Positions 33,854 to 42,426 of a stretch of 64,000 nucleotides of DNA are shown piece after piece (position 1 is the first letter of the stretch; each line of letters opens with the position of its first letter). The notes below the pieces were generated by a model. It was not told the DNA's origin and made no database searches. It saw only the letters and a program-made list of their open reading frames with translations. The stretch lies in assembly GCA_020161615.1 (NCBI GenBank), contig JAIUPD010000001.1, positions 186,001 through 250,000 of the forward strand, written 5' to 3'. A program made the translations under genes and the position numbers. Source of the DNA: Pseudomonadota bacterium. GTDB lineage: Bacteria; Pseudomonadota; Alphaproteobacteria; Rhodobacterales; Rhodobacteraceae.

Positions 33854-34704
33854 TCCCCGAACAGCCGCCGCCGCCCCCGCCGCCACCCCGGCGGCGGGGG
33901 TTCGACTGGCGCCGGGCGCTGGCGCCGGGGCTGATCAGCTCGCTGTCGATCCTGGTCGTGTTCGGCGGGCTGACCTGGCTGATCGCCGGGAACGAGAACT
34001 GGCCCCGTATCCAGCGGCAGTTCTTCAGCCTCGATCACATGCTGGCCGCCTTGCCGCGCGTCGCCTGGGGGTTTCTCACCAACATGAAGGTCTGGCTGAT
34101 CGCCATGGCCTGCATCGCGGTCTGGGCGCTGTTCCTGGCCGTCATCCGCTCGCTGAGGGGGCCGTGGTTCGCGCCCTTCCGGCTGATGGTGGTGCTCTAC
34201 ATCGACCTGTTCCGGGGGCTGCCGGCTCTACTGCTGGTCATCCTGTTCGGCTTCGGCATCCCGGCCTTGCGCATTCCCGGCCTGCCCAGCTCCGGCCTCT
34301 TCTGGGGCGGCTTCGCCATGGTGCTCAGCTATTCGGCCTATGTCTGCGAGATCTATCGCGCCGGCATCGACGCGGTGCACGAGGGTCAGCGCGCGGCGGC
34401 CAAGGCGCTGGGGCTGAACGAGGGGCAGGTCATGCTGTATGCGATCCTGCCGCAGGCCCTGCGCAACGCCGTGCCGTCCCTGATGAACATCGTCGTGGCG
34501 CTGCAAAAGGACGTGGCGCTGCTCAGCGTCATCGGGGTGCGCGACGCGGTGCGCGAGGCGCAGATCTATACTGCCAGCACCTTCAACTATTCCTCGATGG
34601 TGGTGGCGGCGCTGCTCTTCCTGCTGGCGACGATCCCGATGGCGCGGCTGGCCGATTGGGTCACCCATCGCGACCGGACCCGGCGCCTGCAAATGGCGGG
34701 GTGA
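33850..34704 (+). CDS. Polar amino acid ABC transporter permease
   Basis: 284 residues. The N-terminus is unusual: a Pro run directly after the start (QPPPPPPPPRRRG), then a first membrane segment at about 27-47 and four or five more. The EAA loop is AAAKALGLNEGQVMLYAILPQALRN. The long N-terminal part before the HisM-type core makes it a single larger permease, probably a homodimer. Confidence 0.9.
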   Translation: MIPEQPPPPPPPPRRRGFDWRRALAPGLISSLSILVVFGGLTWLIAGNENWPRIQRQFFSLDHMLAALPRVAWGFLTNMKVWLIAMACIAVWALFLAVIRSLRGPWFAPFRLMVVLYIDLFRGLPALLLVILFGFGIPALRIPGLPSSGLFWGGFAMVLSYSAYVCEIYRAGIDAVHEGQRAAAKALGLNEGQVMLYAILPQALRNAVPSLMNIVVALQKDVALLSVIGVRDAVREAQIYTASTFNYSSMVVAALLFLLATIPMARLADWVTHRDRTRRLQMAG

Positions 34705-34707
34705 CGG

Positions 34708-35460
34708 ATGAGCGACCGTCCAATGATCGAGATCCGCGGCCTGACGAAATATTTCGGCGAGCATCTGGTGCTGGACCGGGTGAACCTCGATGTCGCGCGG
34801 CACGAGGTGGTCTGCCTGATCGGCGCCTCGGGCTCGGGCAAGTCGACGCTTCTGCGCTGCATCAACCGGCTGATCGAGCCCGATTGGGGCCAGATCCGGC
34901 TCGATGGTCTGGCGGTCGAGGATGCCGTCTGGGGCAAGACCGGGCTGCAACGGCGGGTGGGGATCGTTTTTCAATCCTACAACCTCTTCCCGCATATGCG
35001 GGTCATCGACAACATCATGCTGGCGCCCCGCAAGGTGCGCGGCCTGTCGCGGCGCGAGGCGCATGACAAGGCCATGGCGGTATTGGCGCTCTTCGGGATG
35101 GAACGCTTCGCTCGGGCCTATCCCGAACAGCTTTCGGGCGGGCAGCAGCAACGGGTGGCGCTTGCCCGGGCGCTGGCGGGTGAGCCGGAGGTGCTGCTGC
35201 TGGACGAGGTGACGGCGGCGCTGGACCCCGAGCTGGTGGGCGAGGTGATGGCGGCGATCCGCGGGCTGAAGGCCCAAGGCCTGACCATGGTCATCGTCAC
35301 CCATGAGATGGGTTTTGCCCGCGACCTGGCGGATCGGGTCTGTTTCCTCGACGGTGGCCGGATCGTCGAGGAGGCGCCGCCGCGCGACCTCTTCAACGCG
35401 CCCGAGCATCCCCGGACCCGGCAGTTCCTGGAACGGCTACTGGAGGGCGGGCGGCTCTGA
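34708..35460 (+). CDS. Polar amino acid ABC transporter ATPase (GlnQ type)
   Basis: 250 residues with Walker A GASGSGKST, Q-loop VFQSYNLFPHM, signature LSGGQQQRVALARAL, Walker B VLLLDEVTAAL and switch His in VTHEMGF. The Walker B ends DEVTAALDPE, where most relatives have DEPTSALDPE. It completes the 33026-35460 importer, and could also serve the orphan permease at 9029 (speculative). Confidence 0.93.
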   Translation: MSDRPMIEIRGLTKYFGEHLVLDRVNLDVARHEVVCLIGASGSGKSTLLRCINRLIEPDWGQIRLDGLAVEDAVWGKTGLQRRVGIVFQSYNLFPHMRVIDNIMLAPRKVRGLSRREAHDKAMAVLALFGMERFARAYPEQLSGGQQQRVALARALAGEPEVLLLDEVTAALDPELVGEVMAAIRGLKAQGLTMVIVTHEMGFARDLADRVCFLDGGRIVEEAPPRDLFNAPEHPRTRQFLERLLEGGRL

Positions 35461-35462
35461 TC

Positions 35463-35600
35463 CGTGCGGGGGAGGCGCCCTCCCGCCCGCCCACCCGGTC
35501 GCCTCCGCCCGCACGCTATTGCGGCGGCGGCGCGGGGTGGTGTTGCCCCGGCCCCGCCATTGATGCGGCATCCGGGGAGGATATTTCCAGAACAAAGATG
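35463..35600 (+). repeat. Extragenic repeat with GGATATTT...CAAAGATG tail (copy 2)
   Basis: Inverted repeat CGTGCGGG/CCCGCACG (35463-35470, 35508-35515) with a nested GGGAG/CTCCC pair, GC-rich filler, then the 22-nt tail at 35579-35600. It lies just after the ABC ATPase stop, like copy 1 after the GntR gene. Confidence 0.65.
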
Positions 35601-35661
35601 TGAGGGGCGGCGGAACCGCGAATCGCTTGACGGGCAATGGGTTGCGGCGTCGGATGGCGGC

Positions 35662-36330
35662 ATGCGCCTGGCCCTTGTCCTTATCTTGCTGCTGGCCGCC
35701 TGCGGGCGTCCGCTGACGGTCGCCGAGACCGATCTGGCCACGCGGATGTTCGGGACCAGCCTCGATGCCGGGGCGGTGCGCTTCTATCGCAACGGCTTTG
35801 TCGGTATGCGCAGCCATCTCTATCCGGTGCGCCCCCGCACCACGTGCCGCGAGCGCATCCTGCCGCCCGCCGATCAGCCCTTCGAACGCGGGCGCGCGGC
35901 GGGGATCGTGCTGTTCAACACCGTCAATGTGCGGCCCGACGTGCTGCGCCCCGATTTCGCGCGGCAAGGCGAGGGGCTGATGTCCCTGGGCGCGGCAATG
36001 TATCTGGTGCATGAGCTGACCCATGTCTGGCAATGGCAGAACCGGGCGCTGACCGGCTATTCGCCGCTCAGGGTGGCGCGCGAACATGCGGTGTCGGAAG
36101 ATCCCTATCTCTTTGATACCGGGGCCAATGCCCGGTTTCTCGACTATGGTTACGAGCAGCAGGCGAGCCTGGTCGAGGAATACCTCTGCTGTCAGGTGCT
36201 GGATCCCGAGGGTGCCCGCACCGGACGGCTGCACCGGCTGATCTCGCAGGTGATGACGCCGGGCGATCTGCCCGAGGTCCGGGTGCTGCTGCCCTGGCGC
36301 GGGGTCGAGCGCGAGGGGATCTGCGGTTGA
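35662..36330 (+). CDS. Lipoprotein with HELTH zinc-protease-like motif
   Basis: 222 residues, a short lipoprotein signal (LLAAC, Cys14). The notable motif is LVHELTHVWQWQ at 116-127: HExxH (His117, Glu118, His121), resembling DUF4157-type and other zincin motifs. A later Glu-rich stretch (EQQASLVEEYLCC, about 173-185) could supply a third ligand. The protein may be an envelope metallopeptidase or a pseudoenzyme. The start (35662) was chosen for the signal; its ribosome site is poor. Next gene 78 nt downstream is another exported protein. Confidence 0.6.
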   Translation: MRLALVLILLLAACGRPLTVAETDLATRMFGTSLDAGAVRFYRNGFVGMRSHLYPVRPRTTCRERILPPADQPFERGRAAGIVLFNTVNVRPDVLRPDFARQGEGLMSLGAAMYLVHELTHVWQWQNRALTGYSPLRVAREHAVSEDPYLFDTGANARFLDYGYEQQASLVEEYLCCQVLDPEGARTGRLHRLISQVMTPGDLPEVRVLLPWRGVEREGICG

Positions 36331-36408
36331 CGCCGGTTTGAGTGCCGGTGAGCGCGGCCCGTGATAAGGTGCCGCCGAACGCCTCTCTCAGGCAGATTGG
36401 AGATACCC

Positions 36409-36951
36409 ATGCACAGGCGCCATTTTCTGACGTCGCTGGCCCTGACCCTTCCGGCCCTGGCCGCCACCGGCGCGCAGGCCGATAACCGCGAGGGGATCCA
36501 CTCCGGCGCCTATTACCCGGTCCGGGTGCTGGGGCAGGGCCAGTCCACGCGGATCGACCATTTCATCGTCACCGACGGCCGGCAGGCCCTGTCGATCCAT
36601 TGGCGCTCGGGCGCGGCACTTTATGATGAGGACCGGATCGACCTGTCTGGTGTTGGCGGTGGCATCGGTGCGCTGTTCCGCACGCCGTTCCGCAGCCGTT
36701 GGGTGCAGGCGCAGCCCCTCGGCACGGTCGAGATCGACCGCGGCCGCAACCGGCTGATCGCCCGGGTCGAGGAGGTGGGCCCGCTGCTTGGCGCTGCGGC
36801 GACGGTGGCGGCGGGGCGGTACAGCTGGGATCTGCCGGGGCGGCTGGCGCCGGGCGGGGCACCGGCGGGCGGCGATCCCGCGGGCGCGTTGAGGGTCGAG
36901 GAGGACGGGCGGCTTCTGGTCAGCCTGCCGCAGATGGTGGCCCAGGTCTGA
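36409..36951 (+). CDS. Exported protein of unknown function with N-terminal RR motif
   Basis: 180 residues. MHRRHFLTSLALTLPALAATGAQA is a short signal with Arg-Arg-His-Phe-Leu, Tat-like, cut near AQA. The mature protein has GIHSGAYYPVRVLGQGQSTRI and a Gly/Ala-rich second half. No family recognised. It is followed by an HNH gene in overlapping register. Confidence 0.6.
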   Translation: MHRRHFLTSLALTLPALAATGAQADNREGIHSGAYYPVRVLGQGQSTRIDHFIVTDGRQALSIHWRSGAALYDEDRIDLSGVGGGIGALFRTPFRSRWVQAQPLGTVEIDRGRNRLIARVEEVGPLLGAAATVAAGRYSWDLPGRLAPGGAPAGGDPAGALRVEEDGRLLVSLPQMVAQV

Positions 36952-37250
36952 ACGACGATCCCCTCTGCCCGCTGTGCCTGAGGCCCATCCCGCCCGATGT
37001 GCCGCAATCCCTGCACCATCTGGTGCCGAAGCTGAAAGGCGGGAAGGGCGGGCCGGTGGTGCTGCTGCATGCCATTTGCCACAAGGAAATCCACGCCGCG
37101 CTGAGCGAGGCGGATCTGGCACGATCCTATGCCACGATCGAGGCCCTGCGCGCCCATCCGCGCCTTGCGCGGTTCATCGACTGGGTGGCGAAGCGGCCGC
37201 CCGGGTTCCTGTCGCGGGTGCCGGGCGGGCGGCGGGCTCGACAGCGCTGA
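36948..37250 (+). CDS. Small HNH-type zinc protein, probable CTG start
   Basis: 100 residues when begun at CTG 36948, which overlaps the previous stop as CTGA. Contains Cys7-x2-Cys10, HHLVPKLKGG (His23, His24) and HAICHKEIH (Cys44, His45, His49), the HNH endonuclease pattern. No ATG, GTG or TTG lies in frame near the start of the conserved region. The ATGA-like overlap suggests coupled translation from a non-standard codon. The role of such small chromosomal HNH proteins is unknown. Confidence 0.65.
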   Translation: MNDDPLCPLCLRPIPPDVPQSLHHLVPKLKGGKGGPVVLLHAICHKEIHAALSEADLARSYATIEALRAHPRLARFIDWVAKRPPGFLSRVPGGRRARQR

Positions 37251-37272
37251 GGGGCTGGGGTAGGCGGAAGGC

Positions 37273-37503
37273 ATGGATTGGGATGACGAGATTGACGCGC
37301 GGGACCTGCTGTGCCCGCTGCCGGTGCTGAAGGCGCGCAAGCGGCTGATGGCCATGGCGCCGGGGCAGGTGCTGAGGGTTCGGGCGACCGACAAGGCCTC
37401 GATCATCGACATGCCGCATTTTTGCGCCCAGTCGGGGCACGAGTATCTGGGCTGCGAGGAGGCGGAGGGCGCGCTTTCCCACCGCCTGCGCCGGGGCGGC
37501 TAA
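37273..37503 (+). CDS. TusA/SirA-like sulfur carrier protein
   Basis: 76 residues with the family's CPLP motif (Cys14-Pro-x-Pro) in ARDLLCPLPVLKARKRL. TusA-type proteins carry persulfide sulfur for tRNA thiolation, molybdenum cofactor or sulfur oxidation. The location next to molybdenum-cofactor genes supports a Mo-cofactor link (inference). The end overlaps the convergent gene's stop by 4 nt. Confidence 0.82.
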   Translation: MDWDDEIDARDLLCPLPVLKARKRLMAMAPGQVLRVRATDKASIIDMPHFCAQSGHEYLGCEEAEGALSHRLRRGG

Positions 37504-38336
37504 AGGCCCGCCCGCAGGGCCGCCTCGTGCCCGAGGCCGAGGATCCAGCCTTCGTCCGCGATCCGGGGATCGTCCGGGGTTTCCAAGAGCGGCGCCAGCG
37601 AGGGCAGGGCATGCAGCGCCCGCGCCAGCAGCGTGACCTGCACCTGATCCTTGACCACGCCGGGTTTCAGCCGCGCGTTCACCTCGGCCGCCAGCAGCGA
37701 GGGGAAGACCTCGGCCAGGATCACCGGCGCCGTCAGCGCCTCGAAGGGCCAGACGGCGATGCGGCCGGGAAAAGCGCGCCGCAGCCGTTCCAGCACCGCG
37801 ATCCCGGTCAGCGCCTGTGAGCCGACCGCCCCGGCGCCGCCCAGTTTCCACGGCGATTGCGCGCCCTTGGCGGAGCCGTCCGCCCGCCGATGCTCGGCAA
37901 AGCCGTGGTCCGCGCGCAGGCTGCCCTTGTGGGGCAGGGCGGCGATGGCCTGCCGGGTCGGGTTGAACCAGAAGGGGCCGAGGCCCGGCAGCCGCGCGTT
38001 GATCCGGGCCGCCAGCTCGATCCGGTTCGAGGCATTGTCCGGGCCGTCCGACAGATGCCGCGCCAGCCAGCCCCAGACCGCCAGCGCCCCGTCCTGCCCG
38101 GTCAGGGCGCGGGCGAAACCCGCCGGATAACCGAAGGGGAAATCGGCGCCGATCAGCAGCGTCTCGCCGCGGGTCAGGCTGTCCTCGATCAGTGCCGACA
38201 GCGCCTCGAAGGCCAGGGTGCGAGTCCGCGGGTTGCTGGCTGTGCCGTCCGAAAGGCCCAGCCAGATCGAATCTTTGCCCTGCCGGGGTCGGTTGGCGGC
38301 CGACCAGTCGAGGATGGCGAGGCGGTCAGGTCGCAA
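37500..38336 (-). CDS. Unknown protein downstream of mobA, probable TTG start
   Basis: 278 residues if started at TTG 38336, overlapping the end of mobA by 11 nt. The conserved block AILDWSAANRP at the N-terminus and the later LLIGADFPFGYPAGFA suggest a DUF429-like, RNase-H-fold type protein, with acidic residues at Asp positions of each. No ATG or GTG precedes the first conserved block except deep inside mobA. Tight coupling to mobA hints at a role with molybdopterin guanine dinucleotide enzymes, but the activity is unknown. Confidence 0.62.
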   Translation of the reverse strand: MRPDRLAILDWSAANRPRQGKDSIWLGLSDGTASNPRTRTLAFEALSALIEDSLTRGETLLIGADFPFGYPAGFARALTGQDGALAVWGWLARHLSDGPDNASNRIELAARINARLPGLGPFWFNPTRQAIAALPHKGSLRADHGFAEHRRADGSAKGAQSPWKLGGAGAVGSQALTGIAVLERLRRAFPGRIAVWPFEALTAPVILAEVFPSLLAAEVNARLKPGVVKDQVQVTLLARALHALPSLAPLLETPDDPRIADEGWILGLGHEAALRAGL

Positions 38337-38901
38337 GGCGGCCCTGAGCCTTGTCCAGATCCTCGGGCGTGTTGACGTTGAAGAACGGGTCCTCGACACC
38401 ATCGAACTTCACCGCGCGGGCGCCGAAATCGGCGGCCACCTTGCCCACCCGCCGCTCGCCTGCCGCCAGCGCCTTGCGGATCGCCCCGCGCAGCGCCACG
38501 GGCCAGAGGGCGACGACCGGATGCTTGCGGCCCCGGCTTTCGGCCATGGCGAAGGGGTGGCGGGCCAGCCGCACCACCAGATCCTCAGGCAGGAACGGCG
38601 TGTCGCCGGGCGCGCTGAGGAGGTGGGAAAAGCCCTTGGCCGCCGCCCAGTCCATCCCCGCCACGATCCCGGCCAGCGGCCCCGGGAAATCGGGCGTCGC
38701 ATCGGGCAGGACCGGCAGGTCATAGGCGGCGAAGCGCGCCGGATCGCCATTGGCGCTGATCGCCATCGCCTCGACCTGCGGATCCAGCCGGGCGATGACA
38801 TGCGCCAGCAGCGGCCGGTCGCGCAGGGTCATCAGCGGCTTGTCGCCACCCCCCATCCGCGTCGCCCGTCCGCCCGCCAGGATCACCGCTGCGACCATCA
38901 T
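38326..38901 (-). CDS. mobA: Molybdenum cofactor guanylyltransferase
   Basis: 191 residues. The GTP-binding beginning AVILAGGRATRMGGGDKPLM and SAPGDTPFLPEDLV are classical MobA motifs; FFNVNTPEDLDKA closes the protein. It links GMP to Mo-molybdopterin to make MGD for DMSO-reductase-family enzymes. Upstream and divergent is the DUF2478 gene, downstream the coupled unknown gene. Confidence 0.93.
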   Translation of the reverse strand: MMVAAVILAGGRATRMGGGDKPLMTLRDRPLLAHVIARLDPQVEAMAISANGDPARFAAYDLPVLPDATPDFPGPLAGIVAGMDWAAAKGFSHLLSAPGDTPFLPEDLVVRLARHPFAMAESRGRKHPVVALWPVALRGAIRKALAAGERRVGKVAADFGARAVKFDGVEDPFFNVNTPEDLDKAQGRLAT

Positions 38902-38941
38902 CCACCTTTCCCCCTGCCTGCCGACAGGCTATCAGGGTGCC

Positions 38942-39490
38942 ATGAGACCGCAAGAGCAAGCCCTCTTCCCCCTCGCCACCGTCACCGGCACCGAGCGCGG
39001 CCAGACCGACCGCCTGTTGGCCCAGGTGGCGCGGGTGCTGAGCGCCGAGGGCTGGGCGCTGGCCGGCGTGGTGCAGGTCAACAGCGGCCGCCCGGGCCGC
39101 GCGCATTGCGACATGGACCTGCAGGTGCTGGGCCGGTCCGAGGTGATCCGCATCAGCCAGAACCTGGGCGAGGAATCGCGCGGTTGCCGGCTGGACCCCG
39201 AGGGGCTGGAAACCGCCGTGGCGCTGGTCGAGGGGACGCTGGCCGACCGGCCGCGCCTGCTGATCCTCAACAAGTTCGGCAAGGCCGAGATCGAGGGCCG
39301 CGGCTTCCGCCCCCTGATCGCCGCCGCGCTGGAACAGGGCGTGCCGGTGCTGATGGGGCTGAAACCCCTGAACGGCCCGGGCTTCGAGGCCTTCGCCGAA
39401 GGGTTGGGGCAGGGGCTTCCTGCCGACCTCGACCAGATCCTCGGCTGGTGCCGCAAGACGGCGGCCAGTGAGCCCTTGACCTTCCAGTAA
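38942..39490 (+). CDS. DUF2478 family protein (molybdenum-associated NTPase-like)
   Basis: 182 residues. The N-terminus PLATVTGTERGQTDRLLAQVA has the place of a P-loop but without a full GxxxxGK[ST]. LLILNKFGKAEIEGRGFRPLI is the strongest family block. Genes of this family often sit beside mobA or molybdate transporters. It is divergent from mobA. Its stop codon lies inside the copA promoter. Confidence 0.78.
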   Translation: MRPQEQALFPLATVTGTERGQTDRLLAQVARVLSAEGWALAGVVQVNSGRPGRAHCDMDLQVLGRSEVIRISQNLGEESRGCRLDPEGLETAVALVEGTLADRPRLLILNKFGKAEIEGRGFRPLIAAALEQGVPVLMGLKPLNGPGFEAFAEGLGQGLPADLDQILGWCRKTAASEPLTFQ

Positions 39491-39506
39491 CTGGAAGCGA
39501 CATATC
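39476..39506 (+). promoter_or_regulatory. CueR-type promoter of copA
   Basis: TTGACC (39476-39481), exactly 19 nt, then CATATC (39501-39506). The spacer carries the palindrome CTTCCAG-TAA-CTGGAAG (39481-39497). Over-long 19-bp spacers are the hallmark of MerR-family activation. The palindrome contains the TAA stop of the preceding gene. Confidence 0.85.
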
Positions 39507-39532
39507 GGTCAGGACCACCTATGGAGGGTCCG

Positions 39533-41983
39533 ATGACCGATAGCCAAACCCAAACCCTGCGCGTCGATGGCATGACCTGCGCTTCCTGCGCCGCCCGCGT
39601 CGAGCGGATGCTGGGCAAGGAAGAGGGCGTGACCGGCGTTCGCGCCAATTTCGTGACCGGCACCGTCGCCATCGACGGCGCCCCCGAACCCGCGCGGCTG
39701 GCCGAGCGGCTGGCGGGCGCGGGCTTCACCGCGGCCGAGGATGTGACGCGCCTCGCCATCGGCGGGATGACCTGCGCCTCCTGCGTCTCGCGCGTCGAGC
39801 GGGTCTTGCAGAACGTGCCGGGCGTGACCGCGGCCAGCGTCAACCTCGCCGGCGAGACCGCCACCGTGCGCCACCTCGCCCTCACCGGCATGCCCGAAAA
39901 ACTGGCCGAGGCGGTGCGCTCGGCCGGCTACGAGGCCCGAATCGCCACCGAGACCACGCGCGAGGATCTGGTCCGGCACAAGGGCGAGGAACAGGCGAAG
40001 CTGGCCCGCGCCGTGCTGATCGCGGCGGCGCTCACCCTGCCGGTCTTCGTGCTGGAGATGGGCGGCCACATGGTCCCCGCCTTCCACCACTGGCTGCATG
40101 GGCTCTTCGGGCAATTTCCCCTCTGGGTCGCGCAATTCCTGCTGACCTCGGCCGTGCTCTTCGGTCCCGGCCTGCGGTTCTATCGCGCGGGCGTCCCGGC
40201 GCTGCTGCATGGCGCGCCCGACATGAACTCGCTCGTCGTGCTGGGGGCGACCGCCGCCTGGGGCTATTCGACGCTGGCCACCTTCGCGCCGGGCCTTTTG
40301 CCCGAAGCCTCGCGCGTCGTCTATTTCGAGGCCGCGGCGGTCATCGTCACGCTGATCCTGCTGGGCCGCTGGCTGGAAGCGCGCGCCAAGGGCCGCACCG
40401 GCGCCGCCATCGAGAAACTGGTGGGCCTGCAACCGAAGACCGCGCGCCGCGAGCGCGCCGGGCTGATCGAGGAAGTGCCGATCGACCAGATCCGCCCCGG
40501 CGACCTGCTGCATCTGCGCCCCGGCGAACGGGTGGCGGTCGATGGCGCGGTGGAAACCGGGCATTCCTGGCTCGATGAAAGCATGATCACCGGCGAGCCG
40601 CTCCCGGTCGAGAAGGAGCCGGGCGCGCCCCTCACCGCCGGCACCGTGAACGGCAGCGCTGCGATGACCTACCGCGCCCAGCGGGTCGGCGCCGATACGA
40701 TGCTGGCCCGGATCATCCGCATGGTCGAAGAGGCGCAGGGCGCCAAGCTGCCGATCCAGGCGGCGGTCGACCGGGTGACGCGGGTCTTCGTCCCGGTGGT
40801 CATGGGCATCGCCGCGCTGACCTTCCTGATCTGGCTGATCTGGGGCCCGGGCCTCGCGCAGGCCATGGTCGCGGGCGTGGCAGTCCTGATCATCGCCTGC
40901 CCCTGCGCCATGGGGCTGGCGACGCCGACCTCGATCATGGTCGGCACCGGGCGGGGGGCCGAGATGGGCGTGCTGTTCCGCCGGGGCGATGCCTTGCAAG
41001 CCCTGCAAGGGGTGCAGGTCGTGGCCTTCGACAAGACCGGCACCCTGACCGAGGGCAGGCCTGCGCTGGTTGCAATCCACCCGGCGCCCGGCACGGCCGA
41101 AAATGCGGCGCTGGCGCTGGCGGCAGCGGCCGAATCGGGCTCGGAGCATCCGATCGCCGGCGCCATCCTGCGCGCGGCGACCGACCGGGACCTGACGCTG
41201 GCCCCGGCCGATGACGTTACCGCCATCGCCGGTTTCGGCCTCTCGGCGCGGGTCGGCGGGCAGGCGCTGCTGCTCGGCGCCCGGCGCCTGATGGACCGGG
41301 AGGGGATCGCGCTGGGTGACCTGCCCGCCCTGGCGGATCGGGCCGCGGCCGAGGGCGGCACGCCGCTCTACCTGGCGGCCGACGGCAAGGCGCTCGCCCT
41401 CTTCATCGTCGCCGACCGCCTCAAGCCGACCACGAAACCGGCCCTCGACGCGCTGCATGCGCTGGGGCTGCGCACCGCCATGGTCACCGGCGACGCGGCA
41501 CCCACCGCCCGCGCCATCGCCGCAAGGCTTGGCATCGATCAGGTCGAGGCCGAGGTCCTGCCTGAGGGCAAGGTCGCCGCCATCGAGGCCCTGCGCCGGA
41601 ACGGCGCCACCGTGGCCTTCGTCGGCGACGGCATCAACGACGCCCCGGCGCTGGCGGCGGCGGATGTCGGGCTCGCCATCGGCACCGGCACCGATGTCGC
41701 GGTCGAGGCGGCCGAGGTGGTGCTGATGTCGGGCGACCTTTCGGCGGTGGTCAACGCCATTCACCTGTCGCGCCGGGTGCTGCGCAACATCCGCCAGAAC
41801 CTGTTCTGGGCCTTCGCCTATAACGCGGCGTTGATCCCGGTGGCGGCGGGCGTGCTCTATCCCGCCTTCGGGATCCAGCTCTCGCCCGTCCTCGGCGCCG
41901 GGGCCATGGCGCTGAGCTCGATCTTCGTTCTCACCAACGCGCTCCGGCTCAAGGCCCTGCGCCCGGTCCTGGAGGCCCAATGA
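39533..41983 (+). CDS. copA: Copper-exporting P1B-type ATPase
   Basis: 816 residues. Two N-terminal metal-binding domains with GMTCASC (Cys16/Cys19 and Cys81/Cys84), eight membrane segments, the CPC transport motif (Cys456-Pro-Cys458), TGE in DESMITGEP, the phosphorylated Asp500 in DKTGTLTEG, SEHP in the nucleotide domain and GDGINDAPAL. It pumps Cu(I) out across the inner membrane. The start at 39533 is set by GGAGGG; an in-frame ATG 12 nt earlier is less likely. It is coupled to cueR by ATGA. Confidence 0.96.
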   Translation: MTDSQTQTLRVDGMTCASCAARVERMLGKEEGVTGVRANFVTGTVAIDGAPEPARLAERLAGAGFTAAEDVTRLAIGGMTCASCVSRVERVLQNVPGVTAASVNLAGETATVRHLALTGMPEKLAEAVRSAGYEARIATETTREDLVRHKGEEQAKLARAVLIAAALTLPVFVLEMGGHMVPAFHHWLHGLFGQFPLWVAQFLLTSAVLFGPGLRFYRAGVPALLHGAPDMNSLVVLGATAAWGYSTLATFAPGLLPEASRVVYFEAAAVIVTLILLGRWLEARAKGRTGAAIEKLVGLQPKTARRERAGLIEEVPIDQIRPGDLLHLRPGERVAVDGAVETGHSWLDESMITGEPLPVEKEPGAPLTAGTVNGSAAMTYRAQRVGADTMLARIIRMVEEAQGAKLPIQAAVDRVTRVFVPVVMGIAALTFLIWLIWGPGLAQAMVAGVAVLIIACPCAMGLATPTSIMVGTGRGAEMGVLFRRGDALQALQGVQVVAFDKTGTLTEGRPALVAIHPAPGTAENAALALAAAAESGSEHPIAGAILRAATDRDLTLAPADDVTAIAGFGLSARVGGQALLLGARRLMDREGIALGDLPALADRAAAEGGTPLYLAADGKALALFIVADRLKPTTKPALDALHALGLRTAMVTGDAAPTARAIAARLGIDQVEAEVLPEGKVAAIEALRRNGATVAFVGDGINDAPALAAADVGLAIGTGTDVAVEAAEVVLMSGDLSAVVNAIHLSRRVLRNIRQNLFWAFAYNAALIPVAAGVLYPAFGIQLSPVLGAGAMALSSIFVLTNALRLKALRPVLEAQ

Positions 41984-42402
41984 ACATCGGCGAAGCGGCG
42001 GCGGCCTCGGGCCTGCCCGCCAAGACCATCCGCTATTACGAGGAGATCGGCCTGATCCGCCCGAAACGCGACAGCAATGGCTATCGCGCTTTCGGCGCCG
42101 ATGAGGTCCATCGCCTCGCCTTCCTCAACCGCGCCCGGGGCCTCGGCTTCTCGATCGAGGATTGCCGCGCGCTTCTCGGGCTCTATGACGACGCCAGCCG
42201 CGCCAGCGAGGATGTCAAACGCCTGGCCGCCGACCACCTCGCCCGGATCGACACCCGGATTGCCGAATTGCAGGCGATGCGGGCGACGATGGCGGGGCTC
42301 GTCTCGGCCTGCGCCGGGGATGGGCGTCCCGATTGCCCGATCCTCGAGGACCTCGCCACCGGCCCGCTCTGCGCCCATCGCAGCCCGAGCCGGCGGGAGT
42401 GA
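41980..42402 (+). CDS. cueR: Copper-responsive MerR family regulator
   Basis: 140 residues. MerR winged helix at 1-70 (TIRYYEEIGLIRPKR) and a dimer helix. The metal loop has Cys111 and Cys119 in CAGDGRPDC, the eight-residue spacing typical of CueR. It senses Cu(I) and activates the promoter at 39476. Translation is coupled to copA. Confidence 0.93.
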   Translation: MNIGEAAAASGLPAKTIRYYEEIGLIRPKRDSNGYRAFGADEVHRLAFLNRARGLGFSIEDCRALLGLYDDASRASEDVKRLAADHLARIDTRIAELQAMRATMAGLVSACAGDGRPDCPILEDLATGPLCAHRSPSRRE

Positions 42403-42426
42403 CTTCCCCTCGCCGTCCCGATCCTG

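Noticed and set aside
39509-41980. Open leftward frame of 823 codons opposite copA
   Set aside because: Mirror of the copA coding frame; sequence composition is that of an antisense shadow.
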